64,000 nucleotides of DNA, from the NCBI RefSeq assembly GCF_000488255.1, contig NZ_KI530755.1, positions 186,001 to 250,000 of the forward strand, read 5' to 3'. This stretch comes from Acinetobacter indicus CIP 110367. Its GTDB lineage: Bacteria > Pseudomonadota > Gammaproteobacteria > Pseudomonadales > Moraxellaceae. The translations under genes were made by a program, and so were the position numbers. Every line of letters starts with the position of its first letter. Within the stretch, counting starts at the first letter, position 1. Below the pieces are notes generated by a model that searched no databases, was not told the origin of the DNA, and worked only from the letters and a program-made list of their open reading frames with translations. Positions 24,224 to 32,696 of the stretch are shown piece by piece.

Positions 24224-25885
24224 GTGGCCCAATATATTTATACGATGAACCGAGTGTCGAAGATGGTTCCGCCGAAGCGCGAAATCTTAAAAGACATCTC
24301 TTTATCATTTTTCCCAGGCGCAAAAATTGGTGTGCTTGGTCTAAACGGTGCAGGTAAATCGACCTTGCTTCGTATTATGGCGGGCGTAGATAAAGATTTC
24401 TCTGGTGAAGCACGTGCACAGCCAGGAATTAAAATCGGCTACCTTGAGCAAGAACCACCGCTCGATCCAACCAAAGACGTTCGTGGTAACGTAGAAGATG
24501 GCGTACGTGAAGCGCTTGATGCATTGGCGCGTCTGGACGAAGTATTCGCTGAATATGCAGCTGAAGATGCAGACTTTGATGCGCTTGCAAAAGAGCAGGA
24601 AAAGCTGGAAGCCATTATTCAGACTTGGGATGCGCACAACCTGAATAACCAGCTGGAGCAAGCCGCAGCGGCATTAAACCTGCCAGCATGGGATGCAGAT
24701 GTGACTAAGCTTTCAGGTGGTGAGCGCCGTCGTGTGGCACTGTGCCGTTTGCTATTGTCTAAACCAGACATGCTGCTGCTGGACGAACCGACGAACCATT
24801 TAGATGCTTCATCTGTAGCCTGGTTAGAACGTTTCTTAAAAGACTTCCCGGGCACCATCGTGGCGATTACGCACGACCGTTACTTCCTTGATAACGTTGC
24901 CGAGTGGATTCTGGAGCTTGACCGCGGACATGGTATTCCATATCAAGGCAACTATTCGTCTTGGTTAGAGCAAAAGAACGCGCGTTTAGAGCAAGAGCAG
25001 AAGCAGGAAGAATCTTTTGCGAAGGCATTGAAAAAAGAACTTGAATGGGTTCGTTCAAATGCTAAAGGTCAGCAAAAGAAAAACAAAGCGCGTATGGAGC
25101 GTTTTGAAGAGCTGAACTCACGCGAATTCCAGCAGCGTAACGAAACTTCTGAAATCTACATTCCACCTGGTCCACGTTTGGGTAACAAGGTGGTTGAGGT
25201 TGAAGGCATCAGCAAGTCATTTGGTGATCGTACCCTGTATAAAGATTTAACCTTCACTGTACCACCTGCAGCAATTGTCGGTATTGTGGGTGAGAACGGT
25301 GCAGGTAAAACCACACTGTTTCGTATGATGACTGGTGAAGAGCAGCCAGATACCGGTACGGTAACACTGGGTGAATCGGTTAAAGTCGCTTACGTGGGTC
25401 AGATTCGTGACACGCTAGATGACAACAAAACCGTGTGGGAAGAAGTGTCTGGCGGTTTAGACATCTTACGTATTGGTGAATACGAAATTGCGTCACGTGC
25501 TTATATTGGTCGCTTTAACTTTAAAGGCCAAGATCAGCAAAAACGTGTTGGTCAATTGTCAGGTGGTGAGCGTAACCGTTTACAACTGGCAAAAATCCTG
25601 CAAATGGGCGCTAACGTCATCCTGCTCGATGAACCGTCAAACGACCTGGACATCGAAACTTTACGTGCGCTTGAAGATGCAATTCTGGTCTTCCCGGGTA
25701 CCGTGATGGTGATCTCGCATGACCGTTGGTTCCTGGACCGTATTGCAACGCACATCTTGTCATTCGAAGGTGAAACCCCTGAATTCTTCACTGGTAACTA
25801 TGCGGAGTTCGAAGAATACCGTCGTAAACGTGATGGTGATGACCTGATTACCAAGCGTCAGAAATATCGCAAAATTGGTGGTTAA
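24224..25885 (+). CDS. ettA: Energy-dependent translational throttle protein EttA (ABC-F)
   Basis: 553-aa soluble ABC-F ATPase that binds the ribosomal E site and gates entry into elongation according to the ATP/ADP ratio. Two ATPase cassettes are visible: Walker A GLNGAGKST and signature LSGGERRRVALCR with LLLDEPTNHLD in the first, then GENGAGKTT, LSGGERNRLQLAK and ILLDEPSNDLD in the second. The first cassette contains the arm insertion typical of EttA. The GTG at 24224 is chosen because GAGGAG lies seven bases upstream and the product begins VAQYIYTMNRVSK like EttA; the upstream frame has no support. Its terminator is split by the IS3-family element at 25913. Confidence 0.96.
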   Translation: MAQYIYTMNRVSKMVPPKREILKDISLSFFPGAKIGVLGLNGAGKSTLLRIMAGVDKDFSGEARAQPGIKIGYLEQEPPLDPTKDVRGNVEDGVREALDALARLDEVFAEYAAEDADFDALAKEQEKLEAIIQTWDAHNLNNQLEQAAAALNLPAWDADVTKLSGGERRRVALCRLLLSKPDMLLLDEPTNHLDASSVAWLERFLKDFPGTIVAITHDRYFLDNVAEWILELDRGHGIPYQGNYSSWLEQKNARLEQEQKQEESFAKALKKELEWVRSNAKGQQKKNKARMERFEELNSREFQQRNETSEIYIPPGPRLGNKVVEVEGISKSFGDRTLYKDLTFTVPPAAIVGIVGENGAGKTTLFRMMTGEEQPDTGTVTLGESVKVAYVGQIRDTLDDNKTVWEEVSGGLDILRIGEYEIASRAYIGRFNFKGQDQQKRVGQLSGGERNRLQLAKILQMGANVILLDEPSNDLDIETLRALEDAILVFPGTVMVISHDRWFLDRIATHILSFEGETPEFFTGNYAEFEEYRRKRDGDDLITKRQKYRKIGG

Positions 25886-25943
25886 TCCCATCTAAATAAA
25901 AAACCAGCCTTCTGATCTGACCCCAAAAAGTTGGACGGTTTGA

Positions 25944-26747
25944 TTAAGCAGCTTTTAAGGACTGAGTTCTGTATTCTACAGGACTCAGTCCTTTTAATTT
26001 AACCTTGATTCGTTCATGGTTGTAATAATGAATATATTCTTTCACGGTCTGTTCCAACTCTTCAACTGAATTAAATTCCTCACCATAGAAACATTCTGAT
26101 TTAAGTATTCCAAAGAAGCTTTCCATTGAAGCGTTGTCCAGACAGTTACCTTTACGCGACATACTTTGAATAAGCCCGTGCTGTTGAAGCTGTTGCTGAT
26201 AAAATCTCATTTGATATTGCCAGCCCTGATCTGAATGAATAATTGGCTTATCATTCGAGCTGAGCTTGGCGATAGCATCTTTCAACATATCTTTAACTAA
26301 ACCAAACAGTGGTCTACGTTGGAGCTGAAACGCAATGATTTCACCATTAAACAAATCCATGATGGGTGACAGATAAAGTTTTTCACCGCGTACATTAAAT
26401 TCAGTTACATCTGTTACCCACTTCTGATTGGGCTTGTCTGCCTTGAATTGACGCTGCAACACATTCTTAGCAATTTTACCAATTTGCCCTTTATAAGAGC
26501 GATACTTTACAGCTCTAATACATGATCTGAGCTGCATGGACTGCATCAAGCGTTGAACACACTTATGGTTAATGGTAAACCCCAAATTCTTCAAGGCAAG
26601 TGTAATCCTGCGATACCCGTATCGTCCCTTATGTTTATGATATATCGCCTTAATTTGCTGTTTAAGGTCACTATATTTATCTTCACGCTTTGATTGCTGC
26701 TCATGATAAAAGTAAGTGCTTCGAGCCATTCCCGATGTACGTAACAA
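25944..26747 (-). CDS. IS3-family transposase OrfB, copy 1
   Basis: 267 aa with an HTH_21-like N-terminus (HKGRYGYRRITLALKNLG) and an rve integrase core. DDE residues are in WVTDVTEF, IIHSDQGWQY and NCLDNASMESFFGILKSE. It is probably made as an OrfAB fusion by -1 frameshifting in orfA; the -1 frame stays open from that site into this reading frame. Predicted protein identical to the copy at 33793. Confidence 0.93.
   Translation of the reverse strand: MLRTSGMARSTYFYHEQQSKREDKYSDLKQQIKAIYHKHKGRYGYRRITLALKNLGFTINHKCVQRLMQSMQLRSCIRAVKYRSYKGQIGKIAKNVLQRQFKADKPNQKWVTDVTEFNVRGEKLYLSPIMDLFNGEIIAFQLQRRPLFGLVKDMLKDAIAKLSSNDKPIIHSDQGWQYQMRFYQQQLQQHGLIQSMSRKGNCLDNASMESFFGILKSECFYGEEFNSVEELEQTVKEYIHYYNHERIKVKLKGLSPVEYRTQSLKAA
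25957..25995 (+). terminator. Hairpin with T-rich tail inside the IS3-family 3' end
   Basis: AAGGACTGAGTTCTGT (25957-25972) pairs with ACAGGACTCAGTCCTT (25978-25993) over 16 bp with a single T-G pair and a 5-nt loop, followed by TTAATTT. It lies in the last codons of orfB but faces plus-strand transcripts from ettA. Copy 2 has it at 33806-33844. Confidence 0.55.
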
Positions 26748-26770
26748 GTGCCTTAATTGATAGCTTTGCC

Positions 26771-27331
26771 TTAATTCAGATATGAATCTTGCAGCCGTTG
26801 CTGTTCGGCTTTTTCCTGTTCTTTGCGCTTCTGAATCAAGGCTCTCCGCTTTTTTAGATAAGCGACCTCTGCCCGTAGATACGCCAATTCCTCAAGTAAC
26901 TGTTCTTGAGTTTTATTTCGATCTTCTTGTGAGGTTTTAATTCTAGGTCGCTGTGGCTTTGGCATCTGTTTGGGTCGTCCTTTGGGCTTAGATTTTAAGC
27001 CATCTATACCGTGTGCCTGATATTTGCGCAACCATGTAGAAAGAGTTCCAACTTCTTTTAATTTAAAAAATCTTAAAGCATCGATAAGTGACAAGCCATC
27101 ATTCAATATTTTAAGAACAACTTTAAGTTTGAACTCTGTAGAGTAGGTTATGCGATGAGATTGAGGTTTCAAGCCGTCTTCGCCAAGAGTCTGGTATATA
27201 GCAACCCATTGTCGAATAGTAGCTCTGTCTAATTTATATTTATTAGCTGTTTTTCTAAACCCATCATCATTTTTATTTGATAAATAATTTTGAACAACTT
27301 CAAGTTTAAACTGTTGAGAATATTTAGCCAT
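26771..27331 (-). CDS. IS3-family OrfA, copy 1
   Basis: 186-aa DNA-binding partner of the transposase. Two helix-turn-helix units are visible (KTANKYKLDRATIRQWVAIY and LIDALRFFKLKEVGTLSTWL), followed by a basic linker and a C-terminal coiled coil (EELAYLRAEVAYLKKRRALIQKRK). The A-AAA-AAG slippery run in the coiled-coil codons (plus-strand 26849-26855) would allow the -1 shift that fuses OrfA to OrfB. The length is typical of the IS150 subgroup. Confidence 0.92.
   Translation of the reverse strand: MAKYSQQFKLEVVQNYLSNKNDDGFRKTANKYKLDRATIRQWVAIYQTLGEDGLKPQSHRITYSTEFKLKVVLKILNDGLSLIDALRFFKLKEVGTLSTWLRKYQAHGIDGLKSKPKGRPKQMPKPQRPRIKTSQEDRNKTQEQLLEELAYLRAEVAYLKKRRALIQKRKEQEKAEQQRLQDSYLN
26849..26855 (-). 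other. Programmed -1 frameshift site, IS3-family copy 1
   Basis: A-AAA-AAG in the orfA frame (codons for LKK). The -1 frame from here reads through the orfA stop and continues into orfB without a stop. The same site in copy 2 is at 34698-34704. Confidence 0.7.
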
Positions 27332-27454
27332 AGAAAAGCACCCTTCAAATTGGACTAAGAGTGTCCAACTTTCGGGGTGCAGATCACTTCGGGCTGGTTT
27401 TTTTATGTAGTTTGAACAAAACTAAGAGCGCATTCTCGCTCTTTTAAGGGCGAG

Positions 27455-27904
27455 TTAGCTCTTTTTTAATGACATGGACTTTTTAGCATTTTTTTCTGAC
27501 GTTGGTGTTCTTTGTTCTTCAATGTATTTTTTCACTACATCCAAACTTGCGCCACCACAGGATACAGCGCAGTAACTAGGCGACCAAAAGTGATTGCCCC
27601 ATAGTTTTTCCTTAACTTCATCCCAAAATGAACGCCTTAAAACATAAGAACTTTTCCCTTTCAGTTTTCCAACTAGGTTGGAAACTGAGTGCTTTGGATG
27701 AACACTTACAAGCAGGTGGATGTGATCATCTTCACCATTAAACTCAATAAGCTCACAATCCATTTGCAAACAGGTTTCTTCCATAATCTCTTTTAGGGAG
27801 GAAAGCATGTCTTTTGTTAATACATCTCTTCTGTATTTCGTAACAAATACTAAGTGAACAATGTTTTTATAAATGCATGATCTACCTGTTCTCCACTCGT
27901 ACAT
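27455..27904 (-). CDS. tnpA: IS200/IS605 TnpA transposase (HUH, Y1)
   Basis: 149-aa single-domain tyrosine transposase acting on single-stranded DNA. The metal-binding HUH motif is DDHIHLLVS (H61-I-H63 region) and the catalytic tyrosine is in VVKKYIEEQ near residue 125. The N-terminal IYKNIVHLVFVTKYRRDVL is typical. It appears intact. It excises and inserts the element at a short target tetranucleotide or pentanucleotide; the target here is not determined. Confidence 0.93.
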   Translation of the reverse strand: MYEWRTGRSCIYKNIVHLVFVTKYRRDVLTKDMLSSLKEIMEETCLQMDCELIEFNGEDDHIHLLVSVHPKHSVSNLVGKLKGKSSYVLRRSFWDEVKEKLWGNHFWSPSYCAVSCGGASLDVVKKYIEEQRTPTSEKNAKKSMSLKKS

Positions 27905-27976
27905 CTTATCCTCATACTAGATTTACTTTAACCTTATTTTAAGCTAAAATAACCTCAACACCTAGAGGTTTTTCAA

Positions 27977-29368
27977 TTGCTAACAGGCATCCAATTAAGA
28001 GCATACCCAACACAACATCAAAAGCTGATTTTAAGTCAGTGGATGGGTTGTGCTCGTTTCGTTTGGAATGCCAAATGCGATGAGGATAAATACTTTCGAG
28101 GATTTGCCCGTAAGTTTGCAACTTTTGATCACTATTATGAAACCCAAGATCAAAAATACGCTCACTTTAAATCAGATGAGATTAGTTCATGGCTTGCAAA
28201 CTGCCCTAGTACAATACAAAAGAACTCAACCGTTAATTGGTACAACACACTCAAAAAATCTATTAAAGGTTTATGTGGGCGACCAAAACGTAAAAAGAAG
28301 ACAGATAAAGGTTCGATTCATTTAACCTCTGATTTATTCGAGTTTCGCACGGAAAGAAATAAGCGCAAGCTATATATCGGTGGTAAAAAATTTAATATAG
28401 GCTCATTAAGTTTTAAGGCTCATGCTAACTTCAAAGAACCGAAATCCCTTTATATTCGCAAAGAGCGTGGTCAATATTTCGTTTCTTTCTGCTATGAAGA
28501 TGGTGTTGAGATTCAAGAGTTTGACGGTAAGAAATTCGATGCTAAAAAATACGCCAAAAGACAGTTAGATCATTTGCAGGGCATGGACGAAGAACAACTA
28601 CAAAAAATAGTGGTGGGTATAGATCGTGGTGTCACAATCCCTGTTCATGCAGGCTATGAAGAATTCGATTTCTCTAAAGAACAAAAGAATCATTTAACAA
28701 AAGCAGATCGCTACATTAAGCGACTGCAAAGAAAACTCGCTCGACAAGTAAAAGGCTCAAACCGAAGAGCTAAGACTAAACATCGAATTGCGGTGCATCA
28801 CTCTAAGAAAGCCAATATTCGCAAGGACTTTGCTCATAAGACAAGTCATAGCCTAGTTAATGGTTTAGCTAAGGTATTTATCTTTGAAAAATTAAATACC
28901 AAGAGCATGACTAAAAAGCCTTTACCAAAGATCGATGAATCAGGTCGATTTATTCCTAATAAGGCTAAAGCTAAAGCAGGGTTAAACAAATCTATTCTGA
29001 ACGTGGGTTGGCATAGAATTGCATCATTCCTAGCTTACAAAGCAGTTAAGCTAGGTAAAGCGGTATTTACCATCAATGCTTCTTATACAAGTCAAGAGTG
29101 CGCTTTATGCGGTCACACTCACCCCGACAATCGCAAAAGCCAAGACAAGTTTAAATGCGTGAGTTGTGGACACATTGACAATGCAGATCACAATGCATCA
29201 GTTGTTATTAAGAACAGGGCGATTAATTTAATTTTAGACAGTGGAACGCTGTTGGATGACAATCATTTGTCATCTAGTGGGCGCAGAGGTGTTCGTAAGA
29301 CGACTAAGGGTGTTAAAGCCCTTTTTCGCAGTACCAATGAAGCGTCAAAAGAGATGTGTGCAACTTAG
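27977..29368 (+). CDS. tnpB: TnpB, RNA-guided endonuclease of the IS605 family
   Basis: 463 aa. The N-terminal GIQLRAYPTQHQKLILSQWMG is typical of TnpB. RuvC-like catalytic acids are all present: D in VVGIDRGV, E in KVFIFEKLNTKSM and D in DNADHNASVV. A zinc ribbon CALCGH...CVSCGH lies between the second and third. TnpB uses an omega-RNA from the element's right end to cut DNA next to a transposon-associated motif. The start is a TTG with AGAGG upstream; it is divergent from tnpA with 72 bp between. The length is above the ~400 aa common for TnpB, with an extended region around residues 60-100. Confidence 0.92.
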   Translation: MLTGIQLRAYPTQHQKLILSQWMGCARFVWNAKCDEDKYFRGFARKFATFDHYYETQDQKYAHFKSDEISSWLANCPSTIQKNSTVNWYNTLKKSIKGLCGRPKRKKKTDKGSIHLTSDLFEFRTERNKRKLYIGGKKFNIGSLSFKAHANFKEPKSLYIRKERGQYFVSFCYEDGVEIQEFDGKKFDAKKYAKRQLDHLQGMDEEQLQKIVVGIDRGVTIPVHAGYEEFDFSKEQKNHLTKADRYIKRLQRKLARQVKGSNRRAKTKHRIAVHHSKKANIRKDFAHKTSHSLVNGLAKVFIFEKLNTKSMTKKPLPKIDESGRFIPNKAKAKAGLNKSILNVGWHRIASFLAYKAVKLGKAVFTINASYTSQECALCGHTHPDNRKSQDKFKCVSCGHIDNADHNASVVIKNRAINLILDSGTLLDDNHLSSSGRRGVRKTTKGVKALFRSTNEASKEMCAT

Positions 29369-29404
29369 GTTGCACTACGGAAACTCGGTTGCTTTAGCTC
29401 CGAG
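29360..29404 (+). ncRNA. Structured right end, candidate omega-RNA 3' region
   Basis: Two hairpins follow one another at the tnpB stop: GCAAC/GTTGC (29360-29373) and ACTCGG/CCGAGT (29383-29405) with an inner GC/GC pairing. In characterised TnpB systems the guide RNA overlaps the tnpB 3' end and this region, and its guide begins just outside the element. Assignment here is by position and structure only. Confidence 0.45.
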
Positions 29405-29425
29405 TAGTTCATTCAATGAGAAAAA

Positions 29426-29767
29426 TCAGATTTCCCACTCATGGTTGCATTCGCGGCATTTCCATTTCTTCTGGTTTTGCATAAAAGCCTGCATTGAAAT
29501 TTTAAAATCTGGCAAATCACGATAGAACATGAAGCCGGCAATTAAACAGATCACAAAGACAATTACGGTTGCTGTTTGCAGGGTGGTGCCCGCACCATCC
29601 CCAAAAATCCACATGGCAATACTAATCAGCACCAGCAGCAATAAAATAAAAATAGCTGGAATCAGAAATACCAGGCTTTTTGGCACCACCGGACGTGGAG
29701 CTGCTTGGCCTGCTTGCGCAACAGGCATGATTTTCGGGCTTTGACACTTCGGGCAACGGTATTGCAT
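29426..29767 (-). CDS. Zinc-ribbon membrane protein
   Basis: 113 aa with a CPKC pair at the N-terminus (MQYRCPKCQSPKI) and CREC near the C-terminus (KWKCRECNHEWEI), which could together form one zinc ribbon. Two membrane helices lie between them (SLVFLIPAIFILLLLVLIS and TATVIVFVICLIAGFMFY). Both ends would face the cytoplasm. Function unknown. It converges with ettA across the mobile elements, so the two genes were neighbours sharing the ettA terminator before the insertions. Confidence 0.75.
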   Translation of the reverse strand: MQYRCPKCQSPKIMPVAQAGQAAPRPVVPKSLVFLIPAIFILLLLVLISIAMWIFGDGAGTTLQTATVIVFVICLIAGFMFYRDLPDFKISMQAFMQNQKKWKCRECNHEWEI

Positions 29768-29855
29768 TACAACTCCAAAATTCTAATCTGTGGTTTATTT
29801 TAATCGGAATACATCAGAAAGCAAAAAAGCACAGCAAAATAAAACAACAGGCAAT

Positions 29856-29887
29856 AAAAAACCCAAGTCATAATGCTTGGGTTTTTT
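29856..29887. terminator. Terminator after tRNA-Glu (also usable from the plus strand)
   Basis: AAAAAACCCAAG and CTTGGGTTTTTT form a 12-bp stem with an 8-nt loop. It ends the gltX/tRNA-Ala/tRNA-Glu direction. Confidence 0.9.
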
Positions 29888-29917
29888 ATCAGATCACTTT
29901 AAAAGTGAGCTTAAATA

Positions 29918-29993
29918 TGGCGTCCCTACGGGGATTCGAACCCCGGTTACCGCCGTGAAAGGGCGATGTCCTAGGCCTCTAGACGATAGGGAC
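29918..29993 (-). tRNA. tRNA-Glu (TTC)
   Basis: 76 nt with encoded CCA. Acceptor stem GTCCCTA/TAGGGAC, anticodon loop CTTTCAC giving TTC, T-arm CCGGGG-TTCGAAT-CCCCG. It lies downstream of gltX on the same strand, so the tRNA and its synthetase are neighbours. Confidence 0.96.
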
Positions 29994-30021
29994 TTATTGA
30001 GGCAACACAATTATGAAACCA

Positions 30022-30097
30022 TGGTGGAGCCAAGCGGGATCGAACCGCTGACCTCTACAATGCCATTGTAGCGCTCTACCAACTGAGCTATGGCCCC
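30022..30097 (-). tRNA. tRNA-Ala (GGC)
   Basis: 76 nt with encoded CCA. Acceptor GGGGCCA/TGGCTCC (one G-U pair), anticodon stem CTACA/TGTAG with loop ATGGCAT giving GGC. It lies between gltX and tRNA-Glu on the same strand, 28 bp from tRNA-Glu, with no terminator between. Confidence 0.96.
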
Positions 30098-30102
30098 AGT
30101 CT

Positions 30103-30137
30103 GTGTGAGCGCTATATTATGAAGATAATGCTCACAC
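30103..30137 (-). repeat. Hairpin between gltX and tRNA-Ala
   Basis: Outer arms GTGTGAGC (30103-30110) and GCTCACAC (30130-30137) and inner arms ATTAT/ATAAT form a long hairpin with a 5-nt bulge. No T-run follows on the minus strand, so it is not a classic terminator; it may mark RNA processing between the gltX message and the tRNAs. Confidence 0.5.
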
Positions 30138-30154
30138 GTCAACAAAAAACTGCA

Positions 30155-31663
30155 TTAACTTGCATCAACTGCATCATTTTTCGGCAATTTTAAGCTTTCA
30201 TTGAGTTTTTCCCAAGCTTTTAGCTCTTTTTTGCTTGGTCCGCCCACAATTTCCAGCGCATGGCGCAGGCGGGCAAAAGTTAAATCCGGACCAATAGTGA
30301 CCATGGTCTGCATCACTGGCGTAGAGGCAGTTGAACCGGCAATGGCAATAAAGAATGCCGGCATAAAGTCGCGCAGTTTAATTTCCATTTGTGCGGCTAG
30401 GTCCATTAAGGTCTGGCTCACGGTGTCATTGTTCCAGGTGAACAGACTTTCCAGACGCCAGATGGCAAACTGCAAGCTTTGACGAACCTGTTCTTCAGAC
30501 AGTTTTTTATTTTCAAACTGTTCTTTTGAAAGTGTCGGGAAATGGTTGAAGTAGTGCGCAGACCAGTTCACGGCTTCAGATAATAAGTTGATACGTGGCT
30601 GAATCGCGGCAGCAATTTCTTCCAGTTTGGCACGATCAGCTTTCCAGGCTAACAAGGTATCCAGCAGTTCAGCCGGAGAAAGGGCTTTAATCCACTGACC
30701 GTTGAGCCAGTTCAGTTTTTCCACATCAAAGATTGGACCGCCCAAAGACACACGGTTGATGTCAAAGTGTTCAATCATTTCCGCCAGGGTGAATTTTTCA
30801 CGCTCGTCTGGCATTGACCAGCCCATGCGGCCCAGATAGTTCAGCAAGGCTTCTGGCAGTACGCCAATGTCTTTATAGTAGTTGATTGAAGTCGGGTTCT
30901 TGCGTTTTGACAGTTTGGATTTGTCCGGGTTACGCAGCAGCGGCATGTGGCACAGTACTGGCATATCCCAGCCAAAGTATTGATACAGCAACTGATGTTT
31001 TGGTGCTGATGGGATCCATTCTTCACCACGAATGACGTGGGTGATTTGCATTAAATGGTCATCGACCACGTTGGCTAAATGATAGGTTGGCAGGCCATCA
31101 GTTTTCAGCAGAATCTGCATGTCGACTTGCGCCCAAGGAATTTCCACTTCACCGCGCAGCATGTCGTTAAATTTGCAGATGCCTTCGGTTGGAATTTTCA
31201 TGCGGATTACATGTGGTTCGCCTGCCGCCAGACGACGCTGAACTTCTTCGGCAGAAAGCTGTAAACCGCGACCGTCATAACGTGGAGATTCGCCACGTGC
31301 TTGCTGTTCAGCACGCATCTGGTCCAGTTCTTCTGCAGTTGCGAAGCAGTAGAAGGCATGACCTTTTTCAACCAGTTCCAGCGCATACTGTTTATAGATG
31401 TCCATACGCTCCGATTGACGGTATGGCGCATGTGGGCCACCCACGTCTGGACCTTCTGACCAGTTCAGGCCTAACCAGCGCAAAGAATCAAGAATCATTT
31501 GTTCAGATTCAGGGGTCGAGCGCAGCTGGTCGGTATCTTCAATACGCAAAATAAACTCGCCGCCATGCTGTTTGGCAAAGCACAGGTTAAACAAGGCAAT
31601 ATATGCAGTGCCTACATGCGGAAAACCGGTAGGAGAAGGAGCAATACGGGTACGAACAGTCAT
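30155..31663 (-). CDS. gltX: Glutamyl-tRNA synthetase
   Basis: 502-aa class I aminoacyl-tRNA synthetase, essential for translation. The HIGH-type motif is [18 protein letters not shown] at residues ~9-26, and the KMSKS-type loop is KLSKRKNP. The DTDQLRST and [13 protein letters not shown] motifs are typical of GluRS. The product is full length. Its stop is 18 bp before the hairpin that precedes tRNA-Ala, and tRNA-Glu lies further downstream on the same strand. Confidence 0.97.
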   Translation of the reverse strand: MTVRTRIAPSPTGFPHVGTAYIALFNLCFAKQHGGEFILRIEDTDQLRSTPESEQMILDSLRWLGLNWSEGPDVGGPHAPYRQSERMDIYKQYALELVEKGHAFYCFATAEELDQMRAEQQARGESPRYDGRGLQLSAEEVQRRLAAGEPHVIRMKIPTEGICKFNDMLRGEVEIPWAQVDMQILLKTDGLPTYHLANVVDDHLMQITHVIRGEEWIPSAPKHQLLYQYFGWDMPVLCHMPLLRNPDKSKLSKRKNPTSINYYKDIGVLPEALLNYLGRMGWSMPDEREKFTLAEMIEHFDINRVSLGGPIFDVEKLNWLNGQWIKALSPAELLDTLLAWKADRAKLEEIAAAIQPRINLLSEAVNWSAHYFNHFPTLSKEQFENKKLSEEQVRQSLQFAIWRLESLFTWNNDTVSQTLMDLAAQMEIKLRDFMPAFFIAIAGSTASTPVMQTMVTIGPDLTFARLRHALEIVGGPSKKELKAWEKLNESLKLPKNDAVDAS

Positions 31664-31706
31664 AATCAGTAATGAGTCAGAATGTAAATTGGAATCTATT
31701 ATAACG

Positions 31707-31753
31707 AAAAAGCCTGATCACTTAATGCTTTATTCTGCATTCGATGATCAGGC
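31707..31753 (-). terminator. Terminator of the small exported protein gene
   Basis: TGATCAGGC (31745-31753) and GCCTGATCA (31712-31720) pair over 9 bp with an inner ATGC/GCAT hairpin, then a T-run on the minus strand. Confidence 0.7.
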
Positions 31754-31814
31754 TGCAACAGCACGCGGCTTGAGGGGGAGTCAGTCGCGCGCAGGTTCAG
31801 TTCAATCCGGTCAA

Positions 31815-32126
31815 TTAAGACTGGTTCGAGCTGAAGAAGGATTGTACAAAACGGCTAAAACGCTGGTTTTGTGAAGCAAAGAAATTCTGGGTTGGCGCTG
31901 CTTTAATTGACGTCATCATTTTCAGGTCATTATCGGCTTGCAGCTTGTCTGTTTTGGTGGTGCCTAACTGTTCTTTTTGCTGCAACAGGGCTTTTTCAAT
32001 GAGGGAAGGTTTTGCTGGCGTCATTTTCACCGCAGTATGGGTATTTTTAACCACTGCCGTATGGCTGGTTTGCGCCATCAGGCCCAATCCTAAACTTAAA
32101 CACAGTACATAGACTGACTGTTTCAT
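31815..32126 (-). CDS. Small exported protein (103 aa), unknown
   Basis: Begins MKQSVYVLCLSLGLGLMAQ, a signal peptide with a probable cleavage before VVKNTH. The mature part is about 80 residues, Lys/Gln/Ser-rich, with SLIEKALLQQKEQLG as a likely helix and a phenylalanine-rich C-terminus (NQRFSRFVQSFFSSNQS). The ATG at 32126 is chosen because GGGGGAG lies upstream and the signal peptide starts there; the 70 residues upstream in frame look non-coding. No family recognised. Confidence 0.6.
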   Translation of the reverse strand: MKQSVYVLCLSLGLGLMAQTSHTAVVKNTHTAVKMTPAKPSLIEKALLQQKEQLGTTKTDKLQADNDLKMMTSIKAAPTQNFFASQNQRFSRFVQSFFSSNQS

Positions 32127-32696
32127 CCTGATACTCCCCCAAACTGGTTTTGGATTTAATTTTTTTACGTTGTGGCTACTATATAACCACAGATAAAATG
32201 TAAAAAGTAAGAACTGCATCACACTTTTTACAAAAATATAAAAAATGTCAGGCTGCTGGTTACTTCTATTCACATTTCGCTGTTGAGTACATGTTTTAGC
32301 AAATAACTGTGAAGAGAAAGTGAAGATCAGCAACAAAACTTATCTTATATCATATTTTTTTATATATAGTTATGCAAGTTTCGCATTTTACTGATATGTA
32401 ACTGGGTATTTAGGTGAATGGATCAAGCGCGGGCTATCTCATCTTAATCTTGCTTTAAATCAGGACATCTCGTTAAGCGTTTGAAAGCCGGGTTTATTCA
32501 TATTTTTGAATATCTATTCCATAAAAAGCTATAACCTGATTTTGGCCCATCGGTTATGCTGCTTTTTAAAAGAAAAACAAATGATTAAAAGAAAAAATTG
32601 CCCATCTTAAAACGAAAGTAAAAATTTTTCTGAATTGCGATTTATGATTTTATTTCATATAGTTAGCATTAATGTAGATAACCTATTTGTGCTGTC
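32127..32696. promoter_or_regulatory. 570-bp AT-rich intergenic region upstream of the sulfate-binding protein gene
   Basis: No gene is visible. It holds an inverted repeat ATAACC (32531-32536), 15-bp spacer, GGTTAT (32552-32557), about 140 bp before the start codon. This is the spacing of a LysR-type operator, and CysB would be the obvious candidate for a sulfate-uptake gene, but I cannot match it to a CysB consensus with confidence. Confidence 0.35.

Larger units (their letters stand above)
25913..27386 (-). mobile_element. IS3-family insertion sequence (IS150-like), copy 1 (1474 bp)
   Basis: The ends TGATCTGACCCC...AGTTGGAC (from 25913) and the complement of TGATCTGCACCCC...AGTTGGAC (to 27386) are imperfect 24-bp inverted repeats. 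The flanking direct repeat is CTTC (25909-25912 and 27387-27390). Excision restores a 12-bp stem with a TTCG tetraloop between A and T runs: the ettA terminator. The insertion is in the loop. orfA and orfB run on the minus strand. An identically sized copy is at 33762. Confidence 0.95.
27405..29420. mobile_element. IS200/IS605-type element with divergent tnpA and tnpB (ends approximate)
   Basis: A tyrosine transposase (minus) and a TnpB nuclease (plus) are divergent, as in IS605-type elements. A left-end hairpin AAGAGCG/CGCTCTT (27424-27430 with 27437-27443) and right-end hairpins at 29360-29404 flank the genes. Exact ends are not visible, because this family makes no target duplication. They must lie after the ettA terminator T-run (~27404) and before the stop of the gene at 29426. 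Confidence 0.8.
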
